Below, one piece after another: positions 1 through 9,230 of a stretch of 64,000 nucleotides of DNA. Every line of letters starts with the position of its first letter. Position 1 is the first letter of the stretch. The position numbers and the translations under genes are program-made. Under the pieces are notes generated by a model. The model made no database searches and was not told the DNA's origin. It saw only the letters and a program-made list of their open reading frames with translations. Source of the stretch: GCA-002733465 sp039969155 (GTDB lineage: Bacteria; Pseudomonadota; Gammaproteobacteria; Enterobacterales; Kangiellaceae); contig JBDVOJ010000099.1 of assembly GCA_039969155.1 (NCBI GenBank), forward strand, positions 17,729-81,728, given 5' to 3'.

Positions 1-405
1 GGTGTCATAGAAGGCGCAGCGGAAGGTGCCGGATTAGGGGTAAGGTTTCTAAAGCATTTAAGTCGAACAAATTTGTTGTTGCATTTGGTCGACCTAAATC
101 CGTTTGATGAATCCGATCCGTTAACCAATATCAAAACGATTAGTCATGAGTTGCAGAAATACTCTGTCGAGTTTGAGAAGCCTCTGGCAGATAAAGAAGT
201 TTGGCTAGTATTTAATAAATGTGATTTGCTCGATGCAGAGGAAATGGAAAAACGAAAGGCTGAAATTTTAACTGCTCTTGATTGGAAAGAACCACATTAT
301 GTGATTTCTGGACTAGACGGCACTGGAACAGAGCAACTATGTTTTGATATTTTAGAAAAGCTAGAAAGAGAAGCGGAAGAATTTGTAGAACCGGCAGATG
401 ACTAA
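1..405 (+). CDS. obgE: GTPase ObgE/CgtA, C-terminal part (5' end outside window)
   Basis: The open frame starts at base 1 without a start codon and ends at the TAA at 403-405, giving the last 134 residues of an Obg-family GTPase. ObgE binds GTP/GDP and associates with the 50S subunit, acting in ribosome assembly and stringent control. Visible here are the glycine-rich stretch after switch II (GVIEGAAEGAGLG, residues 1-13), the G4 motif NKCD (72-75) and the G5 region SGLDGTG (103-109). The glycine-rich N-terminal Obg fold and the P-loop lie upstream. The protein ends shortly after the G domain in a short acidic tail. It is convergent with rpsT. An in-frame TTG at 73 is internal, because the family match continues upstream of it. 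Confidence 0.95.
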   Translation, partial: GVIEGAAEGAGLGVRFLKHLSRTNLLLHLVDLNPFDESDPLTNIKTISHELQKYSVEFEKPLADKEVWLVFNKCDLLDAEEMEKRKAEILTALDWKEPHYVISGLDGTGTEQLCFDILEKLEREAEEFVEPADD

Positions 406-437
406 GCAATCAAATACTCGTCATATTCTTCAGATAC

Positions 438-465
438 AAAAAACCCGCTAAAAAGCGGGTTTTTT
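438..465. terminator. Bidirectional Rho-independent terminator, obgE / rpsT
   Basis: Perfect 12-bp stem (438-449 with 454-465, core ACCCGCT/AGCGGGT) around an AAAA loop, with an A-run on the left and a T-run on the right. It can therefore stop transcription from either side. It lies between the convergent obgE and rpsT stop codons. Confidence 0.9.
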
Positions 466-484
466 AATGGTTTAAGCGGTTTGC

Positions 485-748
485 TTAGGCCATTGCTTTA
501 ATCTGTGCATTAAAACGGCTCTTATGACGAGCTGCTTTATTAGAATGAATAAGACCTTTCTGCGCAGCAACGTCTAATACTGGTACAGCGGCGTTGAATG
601 CTTCAACTGCAGATTCTTTGTTTCCAGATTCAATAGCAGCAACTACTTTTTTCATGTAGGTACGCATCATTGAACGACGACTTGCATTGTGCTGACGTCG
701 GCCTTCAGCCTGACGGGCACGCTTTTTTGCGGATTTGATATTAGCCAA
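485..748 (-). CDS. rpsT: 30S ribosomal protein S20
   Basis: 87-residue lysine/arginine-rich protein opening MANIKSAKKRARQAE, the hallmark of S20, which binds 16S rRNA in the body of the small subunit. The length is normal for the family (about 86-88). The start codon is TTG (minus strand 748-746), preceded by a GGAG Shine-Dalgarno in TTTTTTGGAGCAAAGCC. E. coli rpsT also starts with UUG, and that start is tied to its autogenous control, so the same rare start here is probably functional. A strong sigma70-type promoter lies about 55-80 bp upstream. Confidence 0.96.
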   Translation of the reverse strand: MANIKSAKKRARQAEGRRQHNASRRSMMRTYMKKVVAAIESGNKESAVEAFNAAVPVLDVAAQKGLIHSNKAARHKSRFNAQIKAMA

Positions 749-1048
749 GGCTTTGCTCCAAAAAATTAACGTTTAATAGGGGTACAAAATTAGGTGCGAG
801 AATATACATGGTTTAACTACTGATATCAAGGGATTCTAGCCAATTTTCTCGGTTATCCGTGGTTCTTCTTCATTGACCTTATTTTTTGCCAGTTTTAGCT
901 ATGATTTGGCTATCTTACAAGAGTCTAATCAATCTCTAATTGACGCCAAGCCGATGAAACTATAACCTTGTGGCGCTTTTCTGGGCTTCAGAATTTTAAG
1001 GACAAAGCACTTGATATTCGTTCAAAAAAATTACGGTAAGAGGTAGGG
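749..1048. other. Divergent intergenic region rpsT / murJ
   Basis: 300 bp between divergent genes. The left part holds the rpsT leader and its promoter. For murJ I see only the ribosome binding site GAGGTAGGG just before the ATG. No convincing promoter hexamer pair, RNA gene or repeat is visible in the rest. Confidence 0.6.
801..829 (-). promoter_or_regulatory. Predicted sigma70 promoter of rpsT
   Basis: Read on the minus strand: -35 TTGATA (829-824), an exact 17-nt spacer, and -10 TATATT (806-801), followed by a GC-rich discriminator (CTCGCACC). GC-rich discriminators are typical of stringently controlled ribosomal promoters. Predicted transcription start is near 793-795, giving a leader of about 45 nt before the TTG start. 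Confidence 0.7.
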
Positions 1049-2590
1049 ATGACTAAGCAATTGCTTAAGTCTGGAATCATTGTCAGCAGCATGACGTTTC
1101 TATCGCGTATCTTAGGGTTAGTTCGCGATATCATCATGGCGAGTTTTCTCGGAGCTGACTGGGTGTCTGATGTCTTTATTGTTGCCCAAAAGATACCCAA
1201 CTTCCTTCGACGTTTATTTGCCGAAGGCGCTTTTTCTCAGGCGTTTATCCCTGTTTTATCTGAATACCAAACCCATAGAACCTCCAATGAGGTAAAACGT
1301 TTAATCGCCGAAACTTCAGGTACTTTGGGGTTGATACTGCTGGTTGTAGCGATTGTCGGAGTAGTAGGTTCACCGGTGTTAGTATCCATGTTTGGGCCAG
1401 GGTTTGTCGGCGACTCACAAGAGTTTGCACTGGCATCTTTGCTGTTAAAAATTACTTTTCCTTATATTTTATTTATTTCATTAACTGCATTTTGTGGGTC
1501 AGTATTAAACACGGTCGGTCGATTTGCTGTCCCGGCGTTTACGCCTGTTTTACTCAACCTGTCTATGATCTCCGCAGCTTTGATCGTTTCTCCCGCACTT
1601 CCAAGCACTACCGCAAAAGCCTTTGCTTGGGGAATTTTTATAGCTGGAATTGTGCAGCTTTTGTTTCAATTACCATTTCTGTGGAAAGAAGGGCTGCTAG
1701 TTCGGCCTCGTTGGGGCTGGAAATCAGAAGGCGTTAAGAAGATTCTAGTGCTTATGGGGCCGGCACTATTTGGCGTGAGTGTTGCTCAGATCAACTTATT
1801 ACTAGATACCATTATCGCTTCATTTTTGGCTGAGGATGGCAGCATCAGTTGGCTTTATTATTCAGATAGAATGCTTGAGTTCCCATTGGGGATTTTTGCC
1901 ATTGCCATAGCAACCGTAATACTGCCTTCACTCTCCAGACAACATGCTCGCCAGCAAACGGATGATTTCAACTTAACCCTTAACTGGGGTATGCGTTTAG
2001 TGCTGTTGATAGGCATTCCTGCTGCTATCGGACTATTTGTCATGGCTGAACCCATTTTATTGACAGTTTTTCAGCGCGGAGAGTTTGAACTCAGTGATGC
2101 GCACTCGGCGTCATTAAGTCTACAAGCCTATATTATGGGCTTGGTTGGTTTTATGTTGGTCAAAGTTTTGGCACCAGGGTTCTTCTCCAGGCAAGACACT
2201 AAAACGCCGGTTAAAATTGGAATTATTGCGATGGTGGTCAATATGATCTTCAATGTCATTCTGTTTTTTCCCTTTGCCCATGTCGGTCTCGCTCTAGCAA
2301 CCACTATCTCAGCAATCGTCAATGCTTCTTTGTTATTTATTGCTTTATATCGCGCCAAGGTGTTTAGACCCGATGGTCGGTGGAAAATATGGTTTGCAAA
2401 GTTGATTGGTGGAAATTTAGCTTTGTACGGTTTCATCAAATACCATATGGCAGATATTTCAAGCTGGCAACAATGGGGGACCTTTGAGAGAATTGAAAAT
2501 ATGGTGGTATTGGTGGTTTTGTCAATTGTCATCTATGCATTGGCTATGTTCATCTGTGGGGTGAGAACCAGCGATTTAAAACATAGTTAG
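1049..2590 (+). CDS. murJ: Lipid II flippase MurJ (MviN)
   Basis: 513-residue multi-spanning membrane protein of the MOP superfamily, the normal length for MurJ, with about 14 hydrophobic segments. MurJ moves undecaprenyl-linked lipid II from the inner to the outer face of the cytoplasmic membrane for peptidoglycan synthesis. The N-terminus (SGIIVSSMTFLSRILGLVRD) is the family signature, with the conserved arginine of TM1 in SRILGLVRD. ATG start with the strong RBS GAGGTAGGG. It precedes ribF by 66 bp; murJ next to ribF is a common gammaproteobacterial arrangement. Confidence 0.95.
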   Translation: MTKQLLKSGIIVSSMTFLSRILGLVRDIIMASFLGADWVSDVFIVAQKIPNFLRRLFAEGAFSQAFIPVLSEYQTHRTSNEVKRLIAETSGTLGLILLVVAIVGVVGSPVLVSMFGPGFVGDSQEFALASLLLKITFPYILFISLTAFCGSVLNTVGRFAVPAFTPVLLNLSMISAALIVSPALPSTTAKAFAWGIFIAGIVQLLFQLPFLWKEGLLVRPRWGWKSEGVKKILVLMGPALFGVSVAQINLLLDTIIASFLAEDGSISWLYYSDRMLEFPLGIFAIAIATVILPSLSRQHARQQTDDFNLTLNWGMRLVLLIGIPAAIGLFVMAEPILLTVFQRGEFELSDAHSASLSLQAYIMGLVGFMLVKVLAPGFFSRQDTKTPVKIGIIAMVVNMIFNVILFFPFAHVGLALATTISAIVNASLLFIALYRAKVFRPDGRWKIWFAKLIGGNLALYGFIKYHMADISSWQQWGTFERIENMVVLVVLSIVIYALAMFICGVRTSDLKHS

Positions 2591-2616
2591 GTCTATCTTC
2601 AAGGCCGCCGCTGGGC

Positions 2617-2622
2617 TATAAT
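2617..2622 (+). promoter_or_regulatory. Possible -10 element upstream of ribF
   Basis: Consensus TATAAT in GGGCTATAATTCGG, 35 bp before the ribF ATG. The matching -35 position is weak (TATCTT with a 17-bp spacer), so this may be a weak or activator-dependent promoter for ribF and the ileS cluster. Confidence 0.4.
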
Positions 2623-2656
2623 TCGGCGCTTTCGTGCTCATTTAACCAAGGTCGAT

Positions 2657-3637
2657 ATGCAGCTGATCCGAGGGCTGATCAATTTAAATCATCAAGCTGA
2701 TTCGTGTGTAGCCACGATCGGCAATTTTGATGGTGTGCACCTTGGTCATCAGGCAATCATCAAAAAAGTGATCCAACACGCCAAGCAGTCTAATCATCAG
2801 TCTTGTGTGATCGTTTTTGAACCTCACCCTAAAGAAGTCTTTATGGGAGATAATAGCCCAGCTCGAATCACTAATTTCACTGAAAAATATTTACAGCTCG
2901 CAGCGTTGGGCGTCGACAAATTATTGGTGCTTAAATTCAACAAAGCATTGTGCCAAATGCAAGCAACAGATTTTATACAGACAGTATTAATAGAACATTT
3001 GAGAATTAAACATTTAGTGGTTGGAGATGACTTCCAGTTCGGATACAAACGTCAAGGAAACTATCAGTTATTAAAGGATTATGGTGAAGGCTATTATACT
3101 GTTGAACCAACACCAACAGTTTTAGTCAAGGATGAGCAAGGTGACGCACAACAGTATCGTGCAAGTAGTACATTAGTTCGCAAAGCATTGGCCGATAATA
3201 ATTTGGCATTTGCGAACATGCTGCTAACTCGTCGCTACGCTATGACGGGAAAAGTCGGCTACGGTCAGCAATTGGGACGAACTATCGGTTTTCCAACCGC
3301 AAATATTGCGCTAAATCGAAGAAAACCGACGCTATCAGGAGTTTACTTAGTGAGAGCCAAGTGGACTGAAGTATTAGAGGACGGAACACACCGCATTAGA
3401 GCTTGTTGGGGGGTTGCCAATTGCGGCTCTCGGCCAACTGTAAAAGGCAAGGATTATCGACTCGAAGTTTATTTACTGGACGTTAAACCAGAGCTTTATG
3501 GTGTTGAATTGAAAGCGGAGTTTTATGCTCATATTCGAAATGAACAAAAATTTGATTCGGTTGAATTACTTAAACAACAAATCACCAGCGATGTTGAGTC
3601 TGCTCGTCGATTGATAGCTAAATATCAGCGAGACTAA
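2657..3637 (+). CDS. ribF: Bifunctional riboflavin kinase / FAD synthetase
   Basis: 326 residues, standard for RibF. The protein phosphorylates riboflavin to FMN and adenylylates FMN to FAD in the cytosol. The N-terminal nucleotidyltransferase domain shows GNFDGVHLGHQAII (about residues 22-35), with the HxGH-type motif. The C-terminal flavokinase domain begins near GKVGYGQQLGRTIGFPTANI and carries PTVKG and EVYLLD. FAD made here would serve several flavoproteins in this window (CysJ, ETF, ETF-QO, acyl-CoA dehydrogenase). It is followed by ileS after 97 bp, the conserved ribF-ileS-lspA order. Confidence 0.96.
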   Translation: MQLIRGLINLNHQADSCVATIGNFDGVHLGHQAIIKKVIQHAKQSNHQSCVIVFEPHPKEVFMGDNSPARITNFTEKYLQLAALGVDKLLVLKFNKALCQMQATDFIQTVLIEHLRIKHLVVGDDFQFGYKRQGNYQLLKDYGEGYYTVEPTPTVLVKDEQGDAQQYRASSTLVRKALADNNLAFANMLLTRRYAMTGKVGYGQQLGRTIGFPTANIALNRRKPTLSGVYLVRAKWTEVLEDGTHRIRACWGVANCGSRPTVKGKDYRLEVYLLDVKPELYGVELKAEFYAHIRNEQKFDSVELLKQQITSDVESARRLIAKYQRD

Positions 3638-3734
3638 ACACTTAATATCACTAAGAATATATCGCCTAACATTGGTTTAGATTGATAGACAACTACCATA
3701 TAGATTACAGCAACAGAAATGAGAAATAAGCGTC

Positions 3735-6575
3735 ATGACTGACTATAAATCAACATTAAATCTGCCGGAAACGTCGTTTCCGATGCGTGGAAACTTAGCT
3801 CAGAACGAACCAAAAGTTTTAGCTAAATGGGCAAAGAAAGATTTATACAAAGCAATTAGAAAAAATTGCGCAGGCCGACCAAAGTTTATTTTGCATGATG
3901 GTCCTCCTTACGCCAATGGTGATATTCATATAGGACATGCGGTCAACAAAATTCTTAAAGATGTCGTGGTAAAAAGTAAGACGCTTTCAGGTTTTGACGC
4001 TCCCTATGTGCCGGGCTGGGACTGTCATGGATTACCAATTGAACATCGAGTGGAAAAAAAGATTGGTAAAGCTGGAGTAAAGGTTCCCTTTGATGAATTT
4101 CGACAAAAATGTCGTGATTACGCAGCTAAACAAGTAGAAGGTCAAAAGAAAGATTTTATCCGTTTAGGTGTTTTTGGTGAATGGGACAAACCTTACTTGT
4201 CGATGGATTTTCAGTTTGAGGCAGATATCATTCGTTCTCTTTCTAAAATTGTTAAAAATGGTCACCTTCACAAAGGATTCAAGCCTGTTTATTGGAGTGT
4301 GGTTGGTGGCTCGGCTTTAGCTGAAGCTGAAGTTGAATATCAAGATAAAGTGTCAATAGCGATTGACGTTAGGTATTCGCCAGAAAATGAAACAGAGCTT
4401 CTTACTAAGTTTAAACCGACCGGTGATGACTTGGGCGAAGGGGATGTGTCGTTAGTCATTTGGACTACGACACCATGGACAATACCGGCTTCTCAGGCGA
4501 TTTCGATCAGCGCTGATTTAGAATACGCACTCGTAGAATTTGATGCTAATACTGATCAAGACAGTCGCTTTGGGGTTAACCAAGAAAGAGTAGTATTGGC
4601 TGCCGAAATGGTAAACCAAGTGATGTCTCGCTATGGTGTGGATGATTATCGAGTAGTCGGATTGGTTAACGGTTCTGAGTTGGAAAACTTAGTTTGCCTT
4701 CACCCTTACCTTGACCGAAAAATTCCGGTTCTTCTTGGAGAGCATGTTACTACTGACGCGGGTACCGGATTGGTACATACTGCACCGGACCATGGCGCAG
4801 ATGACTTTACAGTATCTCGCCAATACGGTATTGAAACACTTAATTTGGTCAATGCCAATGGTGTTTATTCGGATAAAACTGAACATTTTGCTGGACAGCA
4901 TGTTTATAAAGTCGATGAGCCTATATGCGAATTGTTGGCCGAAAAAGGACAATTAATTCGTAAAGAAAAATTCAAGCATAGTTTTCCCCATTGTTGGAGA
5001 ACCAAAACCCCGCTTATTTTTAGAGCGACCCCTCAGTGGTTTATTTCGATGGATCAAAACGGTTTGCGGAAAAAAGCGCTCGAAGCCATCAAAGGTGTTA
5101 AATGGATCCCAGATTGGGGGCAGGCAAGGATTGAAGGTATGGTTGATGGTCGACCAGATTGGTGTATTTCTCGGCAAAGAACTTGGGGTGTTCCGTTATG
5201 TTTGTTAGTGCACAAAGATACTGATGAACTGCATCCCGCTACCACTGAGTTGATGGAAAAAGTCGCTAAACTAGTTGAAGAAAAGGGCATGCAGGCATGG
5301 TTTGATTTGGAACTAGAGACGCTTATCGGTGACGAGGCTAACCACTATATAAAAGTGAACGACACTTTAGACGTATGGTTTGATTCCGGTGTCACCCACC
5401 AATGTGTACTCGACCGCAGAGACGAGTTGCAAGAGCCCGCTGATATGTACTTAGAAGGATCCGATCAACATCGTGGTTGGTTTCAATCTTCATTACTTAC
5501 GGGAATAGCGATCAACGACCACCCTCCGTTTAAAGAAGTGTTAACCCACGGGTTTGTGGTGGATGCGAAAGGCCAGAAAATGTCGAAGTCATTAGGTAAT
5601 GTGGTTGCTCCCATGACCGTCATAAATAAACTGGGCGCAGATATTCTTCGGCTTTGGGTTGCTTCAACCGATTATCGATCTGAAATAACGGCATCTGATG
5701 AAATCTTAAATCGTACAGCAGATACTTATCGTCGTCTAAGAAATACGGCTCGTTTCTTCTTAGCTAATCTAAATGGCTTTGATCCAAAAACTGATTTGAT
5801 CGATGCGAAAGATATGTTGCCATTAGATCGTTGGGCGGTTGACTGTGCGTTGAAGACTCAGAACGAATTGAGAGAAGCTTATGACGACTATAATTTCCTA
5901 GTAGCCACTCAAAAAATGCATCATTTTTGCGCTATGGATATGGGGAGTTTTTACCTCGATATCATTAAAGATCGTCAGTACACCGCTAAAGCCGGGTCAC
6001 ATGCCCACAAATCCTGTCAAACAGCCTTGTACCATATCATTCAGGCGGTTGTTCGTTGGTTTATGCCGGTGATGTCATTTACCGCGCAAGAACTATGGCC
6101 AAATATTCCAGGTAATGATGAAGACACCATTTTTTGGGAAACATGGTACGAAGGTTTATTTGCTAACGACGCAGATGCAAAAATATCCGACTCAGATTGG
6201 CAGCTGATCGCCAAGGTTAAAAACGAAGTTAATCGACAAATAGAAGCTCAACGTAAAAAAGGGGGAATAGGCTCGTCTCTTGAAGCGGAAGTGGTATTGT
6301 TTGCTAAAGACGAGATTTTTAATTGCCTAACAAAACTTGAAGATGAGTTACGATTTGTTTTGATTACGTCAAAAGCCAGCGTCAAAAATACTGAAGGTGG
6401 AGAAAACACCGAACTTGAAGGATTAGGTGTTGAAGTGAATGCCTCTAGTCATCAAAAGTGTGAACGTTGTTGGCATCGTCGTGAAGATTTAGGTGTCGAC
6501 AAAACACACCCCGAGCTTTGCGGTCGTTGTGTTGAAAATGTTGAAGGTGAAGGTGAGGTTCGTCGCTATGCCTAG
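3735..6575 (+). CDS. ileS: Isoleucyl-tRNA synthetase
   Basis: 946-residue class Ia aminoacyl-tRNA synthetase that charges tRNA-Ile. The HIGH signature occurs in PPYANGDIHIGHAVNKILKD (around residue 60-70). The CP1 editing domain includes the threonine-rich WTTTPWTIPAS. KMSKS lies in KGQKMSKSLGNVV (about residue 617). The C-terminal zinc finger has CERCWHRR ... CGRC. The length is typical of the bacterial type I enzyme. The last 8 bases overlap the start of lspA, which suggests translational coupling. Confidence 0.98.
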   Translation: MTDYKSTLNLPETSFPMRGNLAQNEPKVLAKWAKKDLYKAIRKNCAGRPKFILHDGPPYANGDIHIGHAVNKILKDVVVKSKTLSGFDAPYVPGWDCHGLPIEHRVEKKIGKAGVKVPFDEFRQKCRDYAAKQVEGQKKDFIRLGVFGEWDKPYLSMDFQFEADIIRSLSKIVKNGHLHKGFKPVYWSVVGGSALAEAEVEYQDKVSIAIDVRYSPENETELLTKFKPTGDDLGEGDVSLVIWTTTPWTIPASQAISISADLEYALVEFDANTDQDSRFGVNQERVVLAAEMVNQVMSRYGVDDYRVVGLVNGSELENLVCLHPYLDRKIPVLLGEHVTTDAGTGLVHTAPDHGADDFTVSRQYGIETLNLVNANGVYSDKTEHFAGQHVYKVDEPICELLAEKGQLIRKEKFKHSFPHCWRTKTPLIFRATPQWFISMDQNGLRKKALEAIKGVKWIPDWGQARIEGMVDGRPDWCISRQRTWGVPLCLLVHKDTDELHPATTELMEKVAKLVEEKGMQAWFDLELETLIGDEANHYIKVNDTLDVWFDSGVTHQCVLDRRDELQEPADMYLEGSDQHRGWFQSSLLTGIAINDHPPFKEVLTHGFVVDAKGQKMSKSLGNVVAPMTVINKLGADILRLWVASTDYRSEITASDEILNRTADTYRRLRNTARFFLANLNGFDPKTDLIDAKDMLPLDRWAVDCALKTQNELREAYDDYNFLVATQKMHHFCAMDMGSFYLDIIKDRQYTAKAGSHAHKSCQTALYHIIQAVVRWFMPVMSFTAQELWPNIPGNDEDTIFWETWYEGLFANDADAKISDSDWQLIAKVKNEVNRQIEAQRKKGGIGSSLEAEVVLFAKDEIFNCLTKLEDELRFVLITSKASVKNTEGGENTELEGLGVEVNASSHQKCERCWHRREDLGVDKTHPELCGRCVENVEGEGEVRRYA

Positions 6576-7095
6576 TAGAAAGCCAATTTTAGAAACCGGT
6601 TTGCGATGGCTTTGGATTGTGGTGCTATTTTTTATTATTGATCAGATTACTAAGCAAATGGCTGTCGACTATTTTGTTAATCCCGGCGGTCGATTTGAAG
6701 TGATGCCGTTTTTCAATTTTACTCTGGCCTATAATAAAGGCGCCGCTTTCTCATTCTTGGCTGACCAAGGTGGGTGGCAGGTCATCTTTTTTACTACCAT
6801 TTCGTCAGTCGTAAGTATCGGGCTTTTGTATTGGCTCTATACTTTACCCGCAAAGAACCGTTGGTTAAGTATATCTTTGTGTCTAATCTTAAGTGGTGCA
6901 CTAGGAAATTTGTATGATCGAGTAACGCTTGGAATGGTTGTAGATTTTATAGATTGGTATTACGAAAACTATCACTTTCCTGCATTTAATGTTGCCGATG
7001 CGGTAATTTTTTTAGGAGCAGCCATGATGTTATATGATAGCTTTATGCATCCACAAGATGACAGTGCTGAAGTAAGCTCAAAAGATAAAAAGTAG
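6568..7095 (+). CDS. lspA: Lipoprotein signal peptidase (signal peptidase II)
   Basis: 175-residue inner-membrane aspartyl protease that removes signal peptides from diacylglyceryl-modified prolipoproteins. I chose the ATG at 6568, which starts MPSRKPILETG after an AGGTGAGG RBS and overlaps the ileS stop by 8 bases. An upstream in-frame start at 6493 would add 25 residues fully inside ileS and is unlikely. Four hydrophobic helices are visible. The catalytic aspartates lie in NLYDRVTLGMVVDF and FNVADA. Its substrates in this window would include the M13 and DUF885 peptidases and PqiC. Confidence 0.96.
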   Translation: MPSRKPILETGLRWLWIVVLFFIIDQITKQMAVDYFVNPGGRFEVMPFFNFTLAYNKGAAFSFLADQGGWQVIFFTTISSVVSIGLLYWLYTLPAKNRWLSISLCLILSGALGNLYDRVTLGMVVDFIDWYYENYHFPAFNVADAVIFLGAAMMLYDSFMHPQDDSAEVSSKDKK

Positions 7096-7103
7096 AAAAA
7101 TTT

Positions 7104-7535
7104 ATGCTTGTTGAAAAAAATAGCCGCGTTTTAGCCGATGTGACTGTAAAGTTGATGAACGGTTCGATTGCTGATAGCACCAAAGTGAATGGCAAACCGA
7201 GTTGGTTAGTTATGGGAGATGGTAGTTTCAGCCCTGCATTTGAAAATGAATTGTTTGAAAAGCAAGCTGGTGACAATCTTACTTTTGAACTTGAGGCCGA
7301 AGATGCCTTCGGAAAAGCTAATCCCGACTTAATACAGTTTATGGATATTAGTCAGTTTCCAAATGATTTGGAGCTAAAGGAGGGGGCTATTATCGCTTTT
7401 GACCAGCCAAGTGGTGGACAGCTACCTGGACTCATTCGACAAGTGCAAGGCAGCTCAGTCAAAGTCGACTTTAATCACCCACTTGCAGGCGAAAAAGTGG
7501 TTTTTGAAATCGAAATTAAACAAGTTAAAAACTAG
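7104..7535 (+). CDS. fkpB: FKBP-type peptidyl-prolyl cis-trans isomerase (FkpB/SlpA-like)
   Basis: 143 residues, the size of FkpB/SlpA, a SlyD-like FKBP isomerase and chaperone. Visible are the FKBP core start (VLADVTVKL), FSPAFENELFEKQAGD and the insert-in-flap section EAEDAFGKANPDLIQ. DFNHPLAGEKVVFEIEI is the C-terminal FKBP strand signature. It starts 8 bp after lspA and is followed by ispH, the conserved ileS-lspA-fkpB-ispH cluster. The cellular substrate is unknown. Confidence 0.92.
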   Translation: MLVEKNSRVLADVTVKLMNGSIADSTKVNGKPSWLVMGDGSFSPAFENELFEKQAGDNLTFELEAEDAFGKANPDLIQFMDISQFPNDLELKEGAIIAFDQPSGGQLPGLIRQVQGSSVKVDFNHPLAGEKVVFEIEIKQVKN

Positions 7536-7564
7536 ACTAAGTATTCTCAAGAGGCCGCAATAAG

Positions 7565-8494
7565 ATGAAAATAGTTTTAGCCAACCCGAGAGGATTCTGC
7601 GCTGGTGTTGATAGAGCGATAGAAATCGTTAATCGAGCATTAGATATTTTTGGCGCTCCCATTTATGTTAAACATGAAGTGGTACATAACAAATTTGTGG
7701 TTGATGGACTCAAAAAGAAAGGGGCCATTTTTATTGAAGAACTATCCGATGTTCCACCTAGCAGTACGTTAATTTATAGCGCTCATGGTGTCTCTCAAGC
7801 AGTAAAAAACGAAGCAGAGCAACGTGGCTTTCGAGTTTTTGACGCAACTTGTCCGCTCGTGACCAAAGTCCATATGGAAGTGAATAGAAGAAGCCGTCGC
7901 GATGAAGAATGTGTCTTGATTGGCCATAAAGGGCACCCTGAAGTCGAAGGAACCATGGGGCAATATGCTAGCGCAACGGGCGGAATTTATTTGATTGAAT
8001 CGGATGAAGATATTCAAGAGTTAGAAGTCAAGAACCCCAGTAAATTGCACTATATGACTCAGACTACCTTGTCGATTGATGACACCAAACGTCTGATCAA
8101 TTTGCTCAAAGAAAAATTTCCAGAAATCCAAGGTCCTAAGAAAGACGATATTTGTTATGCGACTCAAAATCGCCAGGATGCGGTTAAGCAGTTGGCAGAA
8201 TCGTCGGATCTGATCTTAGTCGTTGGTAGTCAAAATAGTTCCAACTCTAACCGCCTCAAAGAGCTTGCTGAAAATGAAGGTAGTCGGGCCTATTTGATCG
8301 ATAATGCCAGTGAAATAGAAATACAGTGGTTAAACGGTGTTCAATGCGTTGGAGTAACTGCTGGGGCGTCAGCACCACAAATACTAGTTGATGAAGTTTT
8401 GGACAAACTAAAAGCTCAAGGTGGCGTTATGGAAGACTTTCCTACTGAGAATACAGAAAACATGGTATTTGCGGTGCCCATCGAGTTACGATAG
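7565..8494 (+). CDS. ispH: 4-hydroxy-3-methylbut-2-enyl diphosphate reductase
   Basis: 309 residues. IspH is the iron-sulfur enzyme that makes IPP and DMAPP in the last step of the MEP isoprenoid pathway. The three cluster-binding cysteines are visible in RGFCAGVDRA (Cys12), FDATCPLVTKVH (near 96) and DDICYATQNRQDAV (near 197). The histidine-containing VVHNKFVV and the SxN motif in SQNSSNSNRL are present. RBS AAGAGG precedes the ATG. It is the last gene of the murJ/ribF/ileS block. Confidence 0.97.
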   Translation: MKIVLANPRGFCAGVDRAIEIVNRALDIFGAPIYVKHEVVHNKFVVDGLKKKGAIFIEELSDVPPSSTLIYSAHGVSQAVKNEAEQRGFRVFDATCPLVTKVHMEVNRRSRRDEECVLIGHKGHPEVEGTMGQYASATGGIYLIESDEDIQELEVKNPSKLHYMTQTTLSIDDTKRLINLLKEKFPEIQGPKKDDICYATQNRQDAVKQLAESSDLILVVGSQNSSNSNRLKELAENEGSRAYLIDNASEIEIQWLNGVQCVGVTAGASAPQILVDEVLDKLKAQGGVMEDFPTENTENMVFAVPIELR

Positions 8495-8765
8495 TAGGCT
8501 TATTTCGATTGGTCTACTTAAGGTATTTTAAAGGCCTTAAACTATTTCAAATTTTTCATCATCTTAATTCAATTCGACAGCCGCGCTATAAAACGTGACA
8601 AGCGTCTCATTTTTTAGAACACTTTTCCATTTATCCCCCAAAAACAAGCTGTTATCGGACTGAAGTTGCATGTTTGTGTGATGTGTAAGATAGTTCAAAC
8701 TAGAGAAAGCTTTAATAGGCTTGAATTTAGAATTTCAATTGAAATAGGAAATCAGGGTTTTATTA

Positions 8766-9230
8766 ATGAGCAAATTTAACCGAGGAATAACGCTGCTAGA
8801 ATTGTTAATTGCGATAACCATCGTCGGCATTCTTGCTGCAGTCGCTATTCCGGCCTTTGATAACCAAATCAAGAACTCCAAGTTAAAGTCAAATGCAAAC
8901 TTACTCCTTACTGCCTACGGAGTTGCTAGGTCGGAAGCGGTTAGCCGAAATGTGCAAACCACAGTTTCGGGTGACGCAAGTGGTTGGAAGGTAGAGACTG
9001 TCGCCTCAGCTGGTCCTCCAGCCGTTGCAAGTGAAGAACTAAATACCTTCTCACCTGATAATAGTGGAATTACTTGGACGCCAGCAGCACTGCCAGTGAT
9101 TACCTATAATGCGACAGGGTTTAGACCTTTCGGCAGTAGCGAGGTGGTGATAGAAATTAAAGACGATAGGGGAGAAGGACGAACCATTACTATCTCTTCT
9201 GCCGGCTCTGTAAAAGTGGAAAAACTATAA
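8766..9230 (+). CDS. Type IV pilus minor pseudopilin, GspH/FimT family
   Basis: 154 residues with a short N-terminal leader and a type III (prepilin) signal. Cleavage is predicted between Gly and Ile in RGITLLELLIAITIVG (about residue 7-8), with the conserved Glu five residues into the mature protein. This is followed by the amphipathic stretch typical of FimT/FimU (SKLKSNANLLLTAYGVARSEAVSRN). Minor pseudopilins form the priming complex at the pilus tip. First gene of a six-gene operon; its TAA overlaps the ATG of pilV by one base. Exact FimT versus FimU naming cannot be settled by eye. Confidence 0.9.
   Translation: MSKFNRGITLLELLIAITIVGILAAVAIPAFDNQIKNSKLKSNANLLLTAYGVARSEAVSRNVQTTVSGDASGWKVETVASAGPPAVASEELNTFSPDNSGITWTPAALPVITYNATGFRPFGSSEVVIEIKDDRGEGRTITISSAGSVKVEKL

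Noticed and set aside
2128..2532. 134-codon minus-strand frame inside murJ
   Set aside because: No RBS or recognisable product; it mirrors the codon pattern of murJ on the other strand.
6493..6567. Upstream start for lspA within ileS
   Set aside because: Adds 25 residues that do not resemble LspA; the ATG at 6568 has an RBS and gives the family N-terminus.
8495..8765. Sigma54 promoter for the pilus operon
   Set aside because: No GG-N10-GC pair in a TGGCAC/TTGC context was found in the 271 bp before the first pilin gene.
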